Origin: Echinometra lucunter
Lineage: Eukaryota > Echinodermata > Echinoidea > Camarodonta > Echinometridae
Assembly (NCBI GenBank): GCA_029962745.1
Contig: CM057161.1
Location: forward strand, 11,838,436 to 11,902,435
Reading direction: 5' to 3'
DNA length: 64,000 nt
The notes under the pieces are model-generated. The model saw only the letters and a program-made list of their open reading frames with translations, had not been told where the DNA came from and ran no database searches. Each line of letters opens with the position of its first letter. The stretch's first letter is position 1. Below are positions 24,651 through 36,742 of the stretch, piece by piece. The position numbers and the translations under genes were made by a program.

Positions 24651-25025
24651 ATAAAATAATCAACAATACTTGAGTTTTTACAGGTAAATTTACCATCACA
24701 GTCACCTCTTAATCTACCGTTAGCAATAAAAAGATTATTGTTTTTACATAATTCAATGAGTCTATGACCATACCTGTTTGTTTTCTTTTGCATACACTTT
24801 CTGTTAGTTTCAATGCCCAGGGCATCTAGATTAACAATGCTATTTAAATTTTCCAGGATGGGGAGGGATTGCAAATAATCAACATTAAAATTAGTTTCAG
24901 AGTTGTCACTAACATCAACATAGTCGGACAGTTCACCACACCAGGCGTTGAAATCGCCACATAAACAAACTGGAATTTTGTCTCGAATCCTCCAAAGATT
25001 TCCAGGGGCGTTTGGACTTCATGTC
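24635..25025 (-). pseudogene. LINE endonuclease (EEP) domain, 5'-truncated
   Basis: Read on the minus strand from about 25010 the frame gives CLCGDFNAWCGELSDYVDV, containing the GDFN motif of apurinic-type LINE endonucleases. Next are RYGHRLIELCKNNNLFIANG and SSIVDYFICP (the SxVDY motif). The frame ends at 24635, where the reverse-transcriptase ORF takes over in another frame, so one frameshift separates them. Similarity ends at about 25025, so the copy is 5'-truncated within the endonuclease, typical of LINE insertion. Confidence 0.85.
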
Positions 25026-25333
25026 CATCCGCTAAATGTAATTATTTTATTGGAAAGGATCATAATTTTAATAAATAAAATAAAATAAACAAAATTTGGT
25101 TATTTGCAGCATTATAAATCGTTCTGATTAGGCCTTAACTATAACTTGGTACTGGTGGCTAGCTGTTTATGGTTAAATGGAGAGGGGTTCTTTGCTAATG
25201 ATAATAAATAAAGCTGAACAACACACACTAACTGCATAGATCTAAGTCTATTATTTTGGATTCCGGTATTTTCACAAAAATCTGTTTGATTACTCAGTCT
25301 TTAGATCGTAAACTATGTACATTAATTGAGAAC
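25026..25333 (+). promoter_or_regulatory. putative EDRF1 promoter/5'UTR interval
   Basis: Only about 308 bp separate the truncated LINE from the proposed EDRF1 start codon. The interval is AT-rich with no clear TATA box or CpG-rich core. Assignment rests on position alone. Confidence 0.3.
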
Positions 25334-25405
25334 ATGGAAGGTGATTCAGATAGAGATACTGATGATCGACCCATTGATGGAGAAGCACAGGGAGGAGATG
25401 CACTG
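25334..25405 (+). CDS. EDRF1: EDRF1 exon 1 (proposed start exon)
   Basis: ATG at 25334, 24 codons, very acidic (EGDSDRDTDD), ending CTG|GTAACT in phase 0. The next assigned exon (31643) also starts in phase 0. Vertebrate EDRF1 likewise has a short, poorly conserved N-terminus before the VVKxSS segment. EDRF1 is a widely conserved large protein with TPR-like repeats, linked in mammals to GATA1-dependent erythroid gene expression; its biochemical role is not settled. This exon is the least certain of the seven, because the peptide itself is not conserved and no transcript was seen. Confidence 0.55.
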
Positions 25406-26274
25406 GTAACTATTATTTTCTCAGAATATGTTTGATGGATCATTCAATAAAGTTCGTAATGTAGTCCCATTCGTATGATTTATCGTCATGATCGTAGGTC
25501 TAACAGTACCATGTCTACTGCGTGGCTGTGTCTGCGCACCTAAGACTTGAGCAAAAATTTAACAAGAATTTCTTTAACATTCCACTAAAACTTAATTTCA
25601 TATTATTTCTGATATTCTAAAGAATAAGTGTGCAAAAAAAAAATCTCATCAAAATTAGAGCAAAAACTAGATCTATCTAGATCTAACATTAGATCTAGAC
25701 TCTAGTCCACTTACTAGGATAGCTATCGTGATTTTATTCTGATATTACACGATAGCTATAGATTGCTGCCATAGGCCCCTGTGTAGACCGATGTCAGCTT
25801 GAAATATTATGCCTCCAAATCACACTTTCTCATGCCCGGTTAACCCTGCAAACTACCTTCCAAGTTCGCCAGTGGACCAGTCGATCAAACTGTGATATAA
25901 GAACCTGAAATTTATTTTTCAAACTCAAAATATCGACTTTTGATTGATACGGGATCCTACCTTCTTGTTGATTTCACCGCTTGATTAATTTCCATTTCAA
26001 TAACGCGACCTCCGACATCGGGAGTTCACCTACACCCGCTGGTCTCGGCCACAGGCGCTAGGCGAAGCAGCGTTGCACGTCGGCGAACGCAGACACAAAT
26101 TTACAAAGGAAACTGCATCAAAATTTAAAACTGAGAGTAGCTGTGTTAAAAAGCATGTAACTGTCGACACTTGAAACAAAAGCTTAACATATATGAATAT
26201 GTCAATTGCAGCAAGTACTGACTAATCATGCTGATGTATAATGGCACGAATGATTTATAACACCATCAACTTAA

Positions 26275-26690
26275 TCAAGATCTAACCTGTGAGATGACTT
26301 TCCCAATGTGGACTTCCTCCTTTCCGTCAGACACAAACCTATGACTGATTCTCTTTCCCACCAACATTGGTGTACTGCCATCACTGGGTCCACTTTCTGG
26401 AACTGTTTCCATACTAAAAGAATGCCTGATTAAACTGTTCAAGTTTCCAGCAAGTTTTTCATAGTCATAGTTCACAACCATTTTCATCCACCTTGGAAAA
26501 GGCATAAACATCTTTCAGATCACTACCCAATGGTTTGTGTTGAAGGATTTCTTGCCGAAAATTCAGTTGAGCCTTCACAGCCTTCAACTTGTCTGCTTTA
26601 GTCTTGAGTAACCTTAGAGAGTCATCGACACACTGCTCTGATTGCCACAGGCCCCAATAGACAATGTCTTCAGTTAACTTCTCTTTTTTT
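26275..26690 (-). pseudogene. hAT-like transposase, C-terminal part with Tudor-like segment
   Basis: Continuation of the transposase after at least two frame breaks. Frame 1 over about 26690-26490 reads TEDIVYWGLWQSEQCVDDSL and then SDLKDVYAFSKVDENG. Frame 2 (26275-26511) reads YDYEKLAGNLNSLI and then VGKRISHRFVSDGKEEVHIG. The last segment resembles Tudor/Agenet-type modules (GKxIxHRFxxDG...GxVIxxV). It ends CAG|GTTAGA at about 26281, a good minus-strand splice donor, so the original gene probably had an intron and a further exon at lower coordinates, which I could not find. Confidence 0.6.
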
Positions 26691-27690
26691 CTTGATAAGT
26701 TTTAGCTTTGCTTCCTCAGCAAGTCTCATCTTCTCTTCTATTGCAGCTCTACGTCTGTTCTGTATCTCTTTTTGTCTGTCTTTGAAAGCTTTTTGGAGTT
26801 TAGTCAAACCTCTGCGTGACTTCGAGAAGAGTTGTGCCTTTTCTGCATTAGTCTTTCCCTGCAACCAGGAAAGTGTCTTGTTGTGCGAGAACATTATGTA
26901 GGCCTCTGTTGCAATTGTTGTTATGTTTGGTTTTTCCTTCAGTAGCCTATCAAGATGACCAAACACACTTTCAGAGAATTTATTGTGCTTGGGTAGTCCT
27001 TTGACCTTTTCTCGTTCCTCTGGGCTTACATCATGCCACCTTCCACCCTCAAGGTGATCAGAGAAAATTCTCTGTAGAAGTTTTGCCATAGCTACCAACA
27101 TAGTAGACAGTACAACTTCAATTTTATCATCAAACTCTGTTTCACTGATAAGTGCTTTGAAGATTGGGTCACTATCCATTGAATGTTGTTCAGCAAATGG
27201 AAGTCTCAAAGACCCTTCCATGAAGTCTCTGGCATGTTCACTAGCTTCTTGAATGAAGTCAATGATGGTTTGATATCGCCCACCAATGTCCATCACATCA
27301 ATCTCTGTATCCTCTATAGAGCTCCATAATGGCATGGTGACTAGATATGACACCAACCCTAGTGCCTTGCATCCTGCTAAGTACTCGTCCACTTTGAGGT
27401 CATGGAGAACAGCTTTGAGCAGCTTATTGTCTGTGTTACTCTGAAGGAAAGACATCAATTGTTCACGTAGAAAGAATACACCTGCTGCATTTTTGAAGAG
27501 AATGTTAAATCTATTTCCACGGAACTGCTCAATGGGCAGTTTGTGAAATCCATGACTCTTCAACCAGGGTCTTGCATAGTCTAAGAATCTACCATGGCAT
27601 CCCGACTTCTCGTCACCCCCTCGAGATATTGCTTTGCAGGCTGTTCTGACGAGTCTCACTGTGCCAGATTCTGATGACTTGCTAAATGAT
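26670..27690 (-). pseudogene. hAT-like transposase, C-terminal catalytic half
   Basis: About 330 residues from SGTVRLVRTACKAISRGGDE. It includes RFLDYARPWLKSHGFHKLPI, FRGNRFNILFKNAAGVFFLR, a mixed alpha-helical stretch, and FSESVFGHLDRLLKEKPNIT. A basic Glu/Lys/Arg-rich tail (EEKMRLAEEAKLKL) follows. The SESVF...LLxEKPN segment sits where hAT-type transposases carry the third catalytic acid and dimer interface. I recall closely similar uncharacterised proteins in fish and invertebrate genomes, but no named superfamily. Separated from the N-terminal half by one 1-nt frameshift near 27685-27693. Confidence 0.65.
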
Positions 27691-28500
27691 TTGTCAAAGA
27701 TAGGGCTTCTTCAGTAAACAATCCTTGTTGAGTTTCAAGAAGTGATGCTGCTGATACCTCCGCCAAATGCACAAGAGCATGTAGACCGCAAAAGAAGTTA
27801 CACAACTTTCCCAATGATAACTTCTCATTCTCTGAAAGCAGGTCGTAATTCTCCACAGTCTGCGGTAGAATTTCTTTGCGGTATTCTTCTAACAACTCAT
27901 TGAATTTCAGTTGGGTGCTTGCCCTATCTGACATGGTAGATGAGATGTTTAGCAGAACCTTTTTAGCTGTGTCTTCTGCACCAGAAGAAACTTCTTGAAT
28001 ATCTTCAAGTATGTCCTTCAATGTGTTTAGGACATCATGTCCTGCTTTAGATGCAATGTCTCTTACTCCAAGGACCCTCAGTCTTCCTTCACTAGTGCTT
28101 TCGTGGTACCCCTCATACTTTTCTCCGTACTTTGACGTTTCATCACTCAGCAGACCAAGATTCTTTTCCCTTGGTAACTCTTCTGCTAACTGTTGTTGGG
28201 CCATTACGAGCCTCATCAGATTCCATTCATGTATAGTGCTCTTGCTGGGCATTTCATCCGTTTTCAGCCGTGCTAAGTTGAGTACTGACGTAACAACTGG
28301 GCCAACCTGGCTAAATGGTACATTATGATTCAGGAGTGAGAACACACACTCTTTAAATTCTGCTGAAAAGTGACCACTGCTATCCTTTATTGGAAGAAAA
28401 TCATGAGCCATTTCTCTAAGCCACAAGTTTTCTTCTTGCAGATCTTTCTTTTCAACTTCCATTTCTGCCACAGTTTGCTGTATCCTTTATCCTTCCTTTC
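27656..28500 (-). pseudogene. hAT-like transposase, N-terminal catalytic half
   Basis: About 271 residues. A short coiled-coil (EVEKKDLQEENLWLREMAHD) is followed by VPFSQVGPVVTSVLN and STIHEWNLMRL. The catalytic-type motifs come next: LLSDETSKYGEKYEGYH (first acid), MSDRASTQLKFNELLEEYR (second acid) and NFFCGLHALVHLAEV (CxxH, as in hAT CxxH-L). The order D, D, CxxH, then E matches RNase H-fold hAT/KDZ-like transposases. The motif mapping is inference from pattern, not alignment. The frame breaks at both ends, so the copy is dead. It lies antisense in EDRF1 intron 1. Confidence 0.65.
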
Positions 28501-29019
28501 CTTTGCTGTCTTGCTGCATTTCTTGAGTTTTTTCTGGAGCTTAGACGGTTTGTTTTCATAATAATGAAGCCTTGATCTAAGTCTTTTAAGTTCTGCATTT
28601 TTGTGTTGTATCGTCTGTTTTAACAAGGGATTAGTTCGTTTTAGTTGTGTATGGGGCAGCGTTTTACTTTTATGTAATTTTCTGGACCTTGTCTGTGGTG
28701 ATGTTGGTGTTTGTACCGCTGGTGTTGCTGCCGTTGCTGGAGCTGTTTGAGAAGATTTTTTTGGATAGATAAATTCACACTCTAACAGTTTGTTAAGCTG
28801 TGTCATTCCATCACGGCCCTTGTTTTTCAGAAGTTTTTGATAACTTTTCTTTAAATTATCCAATTTTTTCCTATAAGCAGCTGTTGTGGCTCTTTGTTGA
28901 GATGAGATTTCATGTGAAGACATCAGTATGTTTACTGATTGGGCATAACCCTTTGACTTGACAAGTTCCAGTACTTCTTTATTTTTCATTTTGCCCCTAC
29001 TAGTATTCACTTTCACCAC
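28387..29019 (-). pseudogene. N-terminal basic/coiled-coil segment of the same element
   Basis: 210 codons. The start KNKEVLELVKSKGYAQSVNIL is followed by a lysine-rich helix (AAYRKKLDNLKKSYQKLL) and a Thr/Pro/Ala linker. A second coiled-coil (NAELKRLRSRLHYYENKPSK) follows, then KLQKKLKKCSKTAKERK. Its natural continuation is the frame of 27656-28500 through a shift near 28485, so these two ORFs were one protein. It may act as a DNA-binding or oligomerisation region. Confidence 0.55.
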
Positions 29020-29389
29020 ATAAATTTGTCAATACCACTTCAAAGTCTTGGTACTCTCTTGTGCCTTTCTTATCACCAAAACTAATCAGTAACATGTCAA
29101 CATACAAAGAGGATTCTTTGAAAAACTCCTTGACAGATGTCTCTTCTTCAAAAACAAGATGTGCGTCGGCCAGTGCTACTTCAACACAGTTCAAAAACTC
29201 TGTCATGACACCCTTCTCTGTGGTTGCATTTTTTTCTGAAAGGATTGTTGACAGAAATTGTGTTTTGAGTGGGGATGGCTTGAAACGCTGCGAAACAACA
29301 AGGTGCAATATATTCCTTCTGTTTGAATGCAAAAACGGATTTACCAGAGCCTTGAAAGCGGACGGCGTATTTGCCCCTTTATGGGTCAT
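29000..29389 (-). pseudogene. unidentified ORF at the head of the transposase element
   Basis: 129 codons (NTPSAFKALVNPFLHSNRRN; ends LTNLCGESEY). I do not recognise it. It directly precedes and overlaps the coiled-coil ORF in another frame. It may be the first exon of the transposase, a second element protein, or a chance frame. Composition (few repeats, mixed residues) favours a real former coding sequence. Confidence 0.4.
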
Positions 29390-29919
29390 GACGATGGCTA
29401 TGTTGCAGAGTGCAAGTGAATTTCACAGATCCCTGTTTTGAGTGTCTTGTTTTAGAATTATAATCAAATGGAATGTAAAACAAAGTAGAGGAAAGGAATT
29501 TAGGTTAGATATTTGCAATATACAGTGAAAAATGGTATGCTTTATTTTATTTTTTTTGTGTGTGCAGTGAAAAAACAAAACAAAAAACTTAACAGTCTTT
29601 AAAAATATATCTCAGTAGTTTGGCATCCAAAATTGAATTTAAGGGTGAATTAAGGTGTTCATAATTATAACGAATGAGCAGACAAAATTACAAGCTAAAA
29701 CTAATGGGCTTACGTGTGACCCATGTGCATGGGATAGTAAGCCAATTATAATAAATTAAGTTATGGTTATTATGATGATTATAATAATTTTTATCAGTGC
29801 ATGGTATACCATGGCCCTGGTCAATGCAGCTATGGCCATGGGGGGAGGGGGGGGGGGGGGAGGGCACTGCATGAAAAAAGTGTCGTGTGATTAGAAAAAA
29901 ATATATATATATTATTAAA

Positions 29920-29922
29920 AAG

Positions 29923-29954
<32 letters not shown>
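29920..29954. repeat. (AT)n microsatellite
   Basis: Alternating TA after an imperfect AT-rich leader. Confidence 0.9.
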
Positions 29955-29957
<3 letters not shown>

Positions 29958-31220
29958 CTTTAATCACTTCATCAGTTTTTATCCAGCCGATGGGGGGCAT
30001 GCCCCCTCCTGCCTCCCCCCCCCCCTGTAGACGATGTTCATAAAAAATAATAAAAATTATAGATCTAGGTGTATATTGTATAATCATTGTCAAATGTTTA
30101 ACAAAATCATAACATGTATTACATGATGTAAACTAGACAAGAGATATATATAAATTATATATATTATAATAAATTATTAAATTGTATAAGTTAGATTAAA
30201 TAATAAAATAAAAAATAAATATATAGTCCAACAGTAACAGATTAACATCTATTAAACTGTTAAAATTCTACTGATTTAACTCTACAAAACTACAAATTTA
30301 CAGAAAATGATAACAAACATTAACAATAACATCGTTTGTGAGTGATCTGAATCCCTGATCAAAATCACCAAAAGTTTTGCCTTCCTGATTTGTCAACTTA
30401 ATTTCAAGTAGAATGCGACTCCATGCGCGATTATGAATACACTAGCATTATATACCATTGGATTCCAAAAACTTCAGTTTCTGAAAATATGGGTTTTTGG
30501 GTGGTTATTTACCCTCCTTCATTGATTAATTTCAGTTTTTTTACCTCGAAAAGTATGAAAAATATACCCAAAATTGACACTTACTCTTCTGTGGTACTAA
30601 CAAAGTCAAAATCTTGGCGAAATCAAGCAATCTTGGTACGAGATGAAAGCTCAGAGTCTCAGTAGTTGAAGCGATTCATTCATAGGGGGTCCCTATGAAA
30701 GTTTATAACCCGGAAGTGATATCAAAGTTCAGAGGATGATGGTAAAAATAATCAAAATGGCGTCCTCCAGTGCAACCACGCCTGGGTAGTGCTCCAGAGT
30801 ACCAGGATTGTTACGCTGTTAATTTCCAATTTTTCGTGAAATTCTATTCAGGTAATTGACATCAAAAGAACAAATAACATCTTAGCTACAAGTGGATATC
30901 TTTAAAAAGGTAAAAAATCAAACTTGATTGTTTTTATCAGCGAGTTTTCAACTACATGTTTTACGTGCATAACAGATACGAATTCAGAAAGTGGCTATTC
31001 ACCGAACTCCCTACTATTAAGTATTAAAAGTGCACTTTTGTATCCATGGGCATATCTCCAGTTGTAATGAGCCAATCTGCGACAAACTTTCACAAAATAA
31101 TCACCAACATATATTGCATCTCAGCTGAATTTTAATCACATCGGACAGAGGGAACCCTTGATTACGGCTGTGACGTTCGATTTCATCGCTCAGTACGGTC
31201 GCTACGCTGTGTGCTTTGTA

Positions 31221-31400
31221 ATAACAATAATAATCTGGATTTTTATAGCACCTAATACATCTCTCTGATGTGTCTAAGCGCTTTACAGAAATATTATTAT
31301 CGGATTCAGGCTTGCCTGCACACAATGTATGCACCTTCTCCACTCCCTAGGGAGCATTCTAGCCAGGTGCCTTTTGCAGGCGCTCACAATGTTCAACAAA
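31221..31400 (-). mobile_element. L2/CR1-type LINE 3' tail fragment
   Basis: AATAACAATAATAATCTGGA followed by TTTTTATAGCACC and TAAGCGCTTTACAG, the style of the AT-rich tails with an ATAAAGCGC box seen in L2-like elements. Non-coding. Confidence 0.55.
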
Positions 31401-31642
31401 TTTCAAAACACCTGGGTCATGCTTGACCCAGGTGCTTTAACAGTGTACCTGATAGGAAGTAATCACTTGATTAAATGCTTTTAGGATCTTAGGGCAGCTA
31501 AGGTACAGTACAACTACAACTACATGTAGACTGAGCTAGTACCACTTTGTAGGTGCCTTGCCACCCCCCCCCCCCCCCCCCCCCCCCCCCGGATGTGTAC
31601 TTAGATACATTTTTTGGTTTTGTTTCATTTATTCCTCTTCAG

Positions 31643-31818
31643 GTGGTGAAGTCCAGTACCCAAGTGCGATTTCCTCGCAGGATGGAGAGATTGTTTCCCT
31701 ATTCTCGTTTAAAGCTGAATACCAACCTTCATCAGCCCCCTCCTAACTGGCTCCGCAATGGCCCTACCATACAGGTACCTAATTCGTGGATTCGAGGTGA
31801 ACCAGCTGATATATCAAG
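31643..31818 (+). CDS. EDRF1: EDRF1 exon 2
   Basis: Acceptor ATTCCTCTTCAG ends at 31642; donor GTAATA starts at 31819. It begins in phase 0 with VVKSSTQVRFPRRMERLF, then LKLNTNLHQPPPNWLRNGP, matching the vertebrate pattern AVVKYSS...DLKLPPANWLRES. It ends with two bases (AG) that join T of exon 3 to give Ser, recreating the conserved SSFGM. An earlier GT at 31775 (after PTIQ) was rejected because it leaves phase 0, which exon 3 cannot continue. Length 176 bp. Confidence 0.85.
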
Positions 31819-32749
31819 GTAATAGTTACATTGAAATGATATGTTATGGTAAATATAATTACCCAGGTATAAGTTGCATGACTTAAGGTAATAGTTGAAT
31901 TGAATGATATCATAGTAATAGTTCCATTAACTCCTTTGGTCTCATTGGTGGTGAATGCTGTGTTTAAGCAGATTACATCATGGTAATAGTTGCTCTGAAA
32001 GTTTAATAATTACATACATGTAAAATTACCGGTATGCAAAGACGCCAAGGTCAAAGACCAGCAATGCGTGAGATTTTAGGCAGGGAACCGTGAGATCACC
32101 AGGCGTTGTGTATAATATAGATATGGGGATAGGCTGTGATGTAGGCGTGAGAAAGAGATATGGGGGGATGAGCAAGAGCCCCCAATGCGGGAGTCTCACG
32201 CCTAATGCATGAGACCTGACGTGTCTGGGTATGTCAGTGCATGTCAGTTGAGCCACCGAGGTGGATTGAGACAAAGGGATCCTTAAAGCGGCGTCTGTGA
32301 TGCTTATGAAACTTGAATAACTTTGCAACTATTTGCCTGTTTGTTACCAAATTGGAATGGTAGATGCTCTATAGGGACCTCCATGCTATGTGGGGGTCAA
32401 AGGTCAAGTGTTACAATTTACCTGCAAGAATGATTGCACACAAACATGGCAAGACACATTATTGCTATAGCCTTGTTTAGAATGCAGTATGATATATAAT
32501 GGTCTATCAGTGAGCCACAGCAAAAGATGCAAGTAACGTACAGTGTATAACAAATCAGACTGGACTGTCCATATATATGTGCAACTTCATTGTCTCCGGA
32601 GACAAAAGGATGCCAGCCAACAAGTGAGTGATAGGTTATGGGAATAATTACATTAAGATAACTTCACGTGATATTTTTGATATTAATAAAAATTGCATCA
32701 ACAATTGTGGTAACTGCCTTAAAGCCTGTGGTAGCTTTGTTAGAGCTGG

Positions 32750-33830
32750 TAATGCTGTATTTTGGTAACAGTTATTGTAGTAATGATAATAATGTAACAT
32801 TTATAAAGCGCAAAAACTATACAAATATATTCTGCTGCGCTGCAAGAGCTCCTGTTGAGTACATGTAATCCATTGCAGTAATCTAACTTGCTAGTGATAC
32901 AGGCGTGGACAACTGCTTTCATACTATCAAGATATCAAGAGATTATATATCATGCAGTAAGTTGATTTGCACACATTTGTAATGTGATCTTCTATATTCA
33001 GGTGTTTATCAAGATGCACTCCAAGGTTTCTAGCACTGACAGATGGTTTTATAATGAATTTCCTACTGATACCCTAATGAATTCAAGTTTGGATACTTGT
33101 TTTTGGGTGCCTATATTAAAACAATAGTTCAGTTTTATGGTCGTTTAACGTGAGCTTATTTTCCAACATCCACCTGCGTACATAGTCAACACAAGCTTCT
33201 ATAGTTGAAATGCTCTGGAGCAAGAGCATCAGGCCTATATGACAGGTAAATCTGTGTGTCATCTGCACCGCAGTGGCATGATATTTCAGGGAATTTGATT
33301 TGGACGTTTGCAATGAGATTACCTCTTTACAGAGTAAAGAGCAGTGGGCCCAAGCGGGAACCTTGCAGGAACCCATAGGGTACTGGAAATGCATCAGAGA
33401 CAGTATCATTACTTTTTATCTTCTGATGTCTGTCTGTCAAATAAGACTCAATCCACTGGAGGGCAACACCGTCAATGCCACAGCAGTTCTTCACTGTTTT
33501 GAATAAGCAAGAATGGTCTGTTGTATCAAATGAACTACTTAAATCTAAAAGTAATAAGATAGTAACTTTCTGCTTATCCATGGCCATCAGCAAGTCACTC
33601 TTTATTCTTAACAATGTGGTTTCAGTGCTGTGGAATTGTCGATAAGCTGACTGATTGGCTGGCAGTAGGGAATTACAATTAAGGTGATTCAGAATCTGCT
33701 GAGTAGCGGCACTTGCTACAAGCTTAAATAAATATGTCAGATTACTAACAGGTATAAGATCATTAAACTCTGTGTTAAGATTAGGTTTCTTAGAGTGGTT
33801 GCAAACAGACACAATACAATAGATAATGCT
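32750..33830 (-). pseudogene. L2/CR1-like LINE reverse-transcriptase fragment
   Basis: Minus-strand reading gives RT pieces in several frames. LLLLDLSSSFDTTDH corresponds to motif A; GFLQGSRLGPLLFTL corresponds to the QGSxLGP box. A third frame holds GADDTQIYLSYRPDA, the catalytic box with the usual Tyr replaced by Gly. Downstream are RNLGVHLDKHLNIEDHITNV and VVHACITSKLDYCNGL. The fragment closes with an ATAAAGCGC-type tail near 32783-32815. Both ends of the coding region are truncated and several frameshifts are present. Confidence 0.8.
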
Positions 33831-33834
33831 ACTT

Positions 33835-33846
<12 letters not shown>

Positions 33847-33897
<51 letters not shown>
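33847..33897. repeat. (AC)n-(AT)n compound microsatellite
   Basis: Pure AC followed by pure AT. Confidence 0.95.
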
Positions 33898-33900
<3 letters not shown>

Positions 33901-34437
33901 ACATATGAAGAACATGGCATACTGAGTACAGTAGAATCCAACTACATCAAAAATGATACATCAAAATATGACTTAGATCAACACTATACTGGCTGAAACT
34001 TGTCTAGTAGTTTCCAGGCACTATTACAAAGTAGATGGTATCAGTAGAATTAAATCAAATATCTAAGTGACAAGCAAACAGGAGCTCTTTTGGAGAGCTA
34101 GCAGAAGCATGCGCAAATGCCTGTGCGCTCAATCCAGCTGTATTAGATTATCAAAGATGAGTTGCATCAAACAAATATATAAATAAACTAAGAAATACAA
34201 GTTCCATAACATATTTTTATCCAACAAGGTTTTGTGTGGCAGTGTAAAGGATTTCCAGTTCCAATTTTCATTTTATAAGTAAAATGACTGCCGATGCTCT
34301 TTTTATGTGAATATTTCAATGTTAGTCCTTGGACTACTGCATTGTACTTCTTATATTGATAAACCAAAATTAAATTGAATAGAATTGGTCAAGGTAATGG
34401 AATTTATTAAAGGGGATTGGTTCTGTTAAAGTTGATC

Positions 34438-34533
34438 TTGATTATTAACATAAATAATGATGACAGTTGTAACAATAGTAGTAGTAGTACCGTAATAATA
34501 ATTATAATTGTAATTATAGTGATGATGATGGTG

Positions 34534-34566
<33 letters not shown>

Positions 34567-34720
34567 AATTGTAATGATGATAATAATGATAACAATAATG
34601 ATACAAATAACATTGATGATGATAATAAGAACAACAATAATGATAATAATAACGACAACAATAGTAGTAAATAATGATACTAGTGATAACAAAGATAATG
34701 ATAATGAAATAAAGTAATAA
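34438..34720. repeat. AAT/GAT-rich degenerate trinucleotide tract
   Basis: Almost only A, T and G in AATAAT/GATGAT words. It keeps four frames open on both strands (Asn/Asp-rich or Ile/Leu/Tyr-rich), none real. Confidence 0.85.
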
Positions 34721-36742
34721 AGTTATATTGATAAACACCTTATGATTTTACTGATCATTGAAGAGAGGTCACTACTAATTACTATTGATGAAGAAAGCAT
34801 GTAAATATCTTACAGGATGCAAGGGAAGAAAAATGGGGGAATTCTATAAATCTGTTTGTATTCTATTAAATCTCAGAGATTACTATGCCATAATCTACAA
34901 TAGACAAGTAAACATGTTAAAAGTAAAAATGTGTTATATGCCACTTTATGTGGTATATCAATTTAGATATTTGACCTTTGACCCATGCTTTGCTTAGGGA
35001 CCACAAAATATTGTCCAACAACATCAGTGGTGTTTTAGATACTATTGACTATTAAAGAATTTTTTTTATCCAGTTCTAGAACAAAATCTAATCCATATCA
35101 GGTGAGTACAGATTGTCACAATCAGCATGGAACAACTGAACTGTTCAACCGATGATCATTGCAGCTTAGACTCTACTTTGACTTTGACTTTGACTTTGAG
35201 AATTTATGATTATGATGAATGATTTAATGCTGTTATTAAGTCTCTGAAATTACTTTTCTGTGTTGAATATAATGTAAATTGTAGTGATTTTCTTATACAG
35301 GAAAAAAGGAAATTTCAGTAATACTGAATCGCTGAAATGATTTATCTGTGTTAGTTATCATGTAAATTTTGGATCTGTGTGTAGATAGTGATTATTTTTT
35401 TCTGCATAAAATTTTTTTATTCTGCCTTTTCTGCAAGTTCTGTTTTGCTCAAACAGTCCTTTCTAGATTGCAACCCTTCTATGTTTATCCAAACCTTCTA
35501 TTTTCAGTTTGATATCTAAATTAGATATGAATTTGCCCAAAGCATTTATGATGAATAAATCATGTTGTATGGCCCATGATATGTTATGCAACACTTAAAG
35601 TTGTGTGTACCAGCAATGAAAATTGCTGTGGAAAATATTGGATCACATAAACATGTACAAGGATGCACCAAGAATTCTCTTGCTATAGGATGGAGGTTGT
35701 GGGGGGGGGGGGGTCACAAAGCAGAAAAATCTGTGACAAGCAGAAAAAAGGTGAGGAAGGGAAGGTCACCACTATTTTGTTTGGGATTCTTTGTTGTGCC
35801 TTTTCTGACAAGCAGCTAGAATTAACTGAGGGGAACAGATAGGGCCCAATGAAAATATTAATGATAATAATACAGCATTTTTAATACACAATCGATCTTG
35901 TTAACTATTCTGAGGTGCAGAGGGATAGATATAATAGAGACTTCATGTACATTACTGGTGTGTAGATTGCAGTACAAATTGTCTTACCTGTCACACGTAT
36001 GTTTATTTTAAAACTGCGCAACCAGTAGGCACTTTGAGGGCACAGAAATTTTAAGGATTTCCTGGGTTGTGCTTGATACCGTCAAATGAGGGGGCAAACA
36101 TTGTTTCATGTATTTTTACTTCTAAAACTTTATAAAGATCACTTTAAAATCTCATGTAAATAGTTTAATTAAGTTAGTCCTGTTATAATTCATATTTTGT
36201 TTATTTTTGTTGTGAAAAAATTCAGTCTAATGAAGTAGATTTAGTAAATCTCTCTACATACCCAACTTTTAAAGCTTGCATTCCAGCCTGGACGATACTT
36301 CTAAGCTTGGACCTTGGAAGGTAACTGTATGGAGATCTTACGATGGGTTAAGGGGTAAATAATGTTTTCCAGTTTTCCTGCGCTTCTTGTCTAAAATATC
36401 CCTCCCACAAAAGAGTAAAATAATGAGAATTACATATTGCAGTACAACAAAACTAAGTGATTTTATTTTAGAATATTTAGGAAAAAATTAATCAATAAGG
36501 TATGTATGACATATAAATTACTTTACAGGTATTCAAACTGTTTGATATACTTTTTGGTATTTAGAATTTTAGTGACTTCTGATCATGTGTATTTTTTATA
36601 TCAGTTAACTTCAATCAAAGGCCTTGCAACATATTTTCCATATATGTTCGTTTACAAAATTCTTCAGGAAATCAGTTATTTGAATCATATTTTGAGCGTG
36701 CTACTGCTATTGCTAATAATCGCATGAGAGGCTGTGATTTTA

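Larger units (their letters stand above)
25406..31642 (+). other. EDRF1 intron 1
   Basis: 6.2 kb, GT at 25406 and AG at 31641-31642, phase 0. It contains the decayed minus-strand transposase (26275-29389). It also has a G-run at about 29840-29860, (AT)n at about 29920-29954, an L2-like 3' tail (31221-31400) and a 27-bp C-run (31564-31590). The stretch 29450-31200 shows no gene. Confidence 0.5.

Noticed and set aside
31643..31774. Shorter EDRF1 exon 2 ending at the GT at 31775
   Set aside because: Would end in phase 0, but exon 3 needs two preceding bases to read SSFGM; the donor at 31819 fits.
34407..34738. Asn/Asp-rich and Ile/Leu-rich ORFs
   Set aside because: Trinucleotide tract open in many frames.
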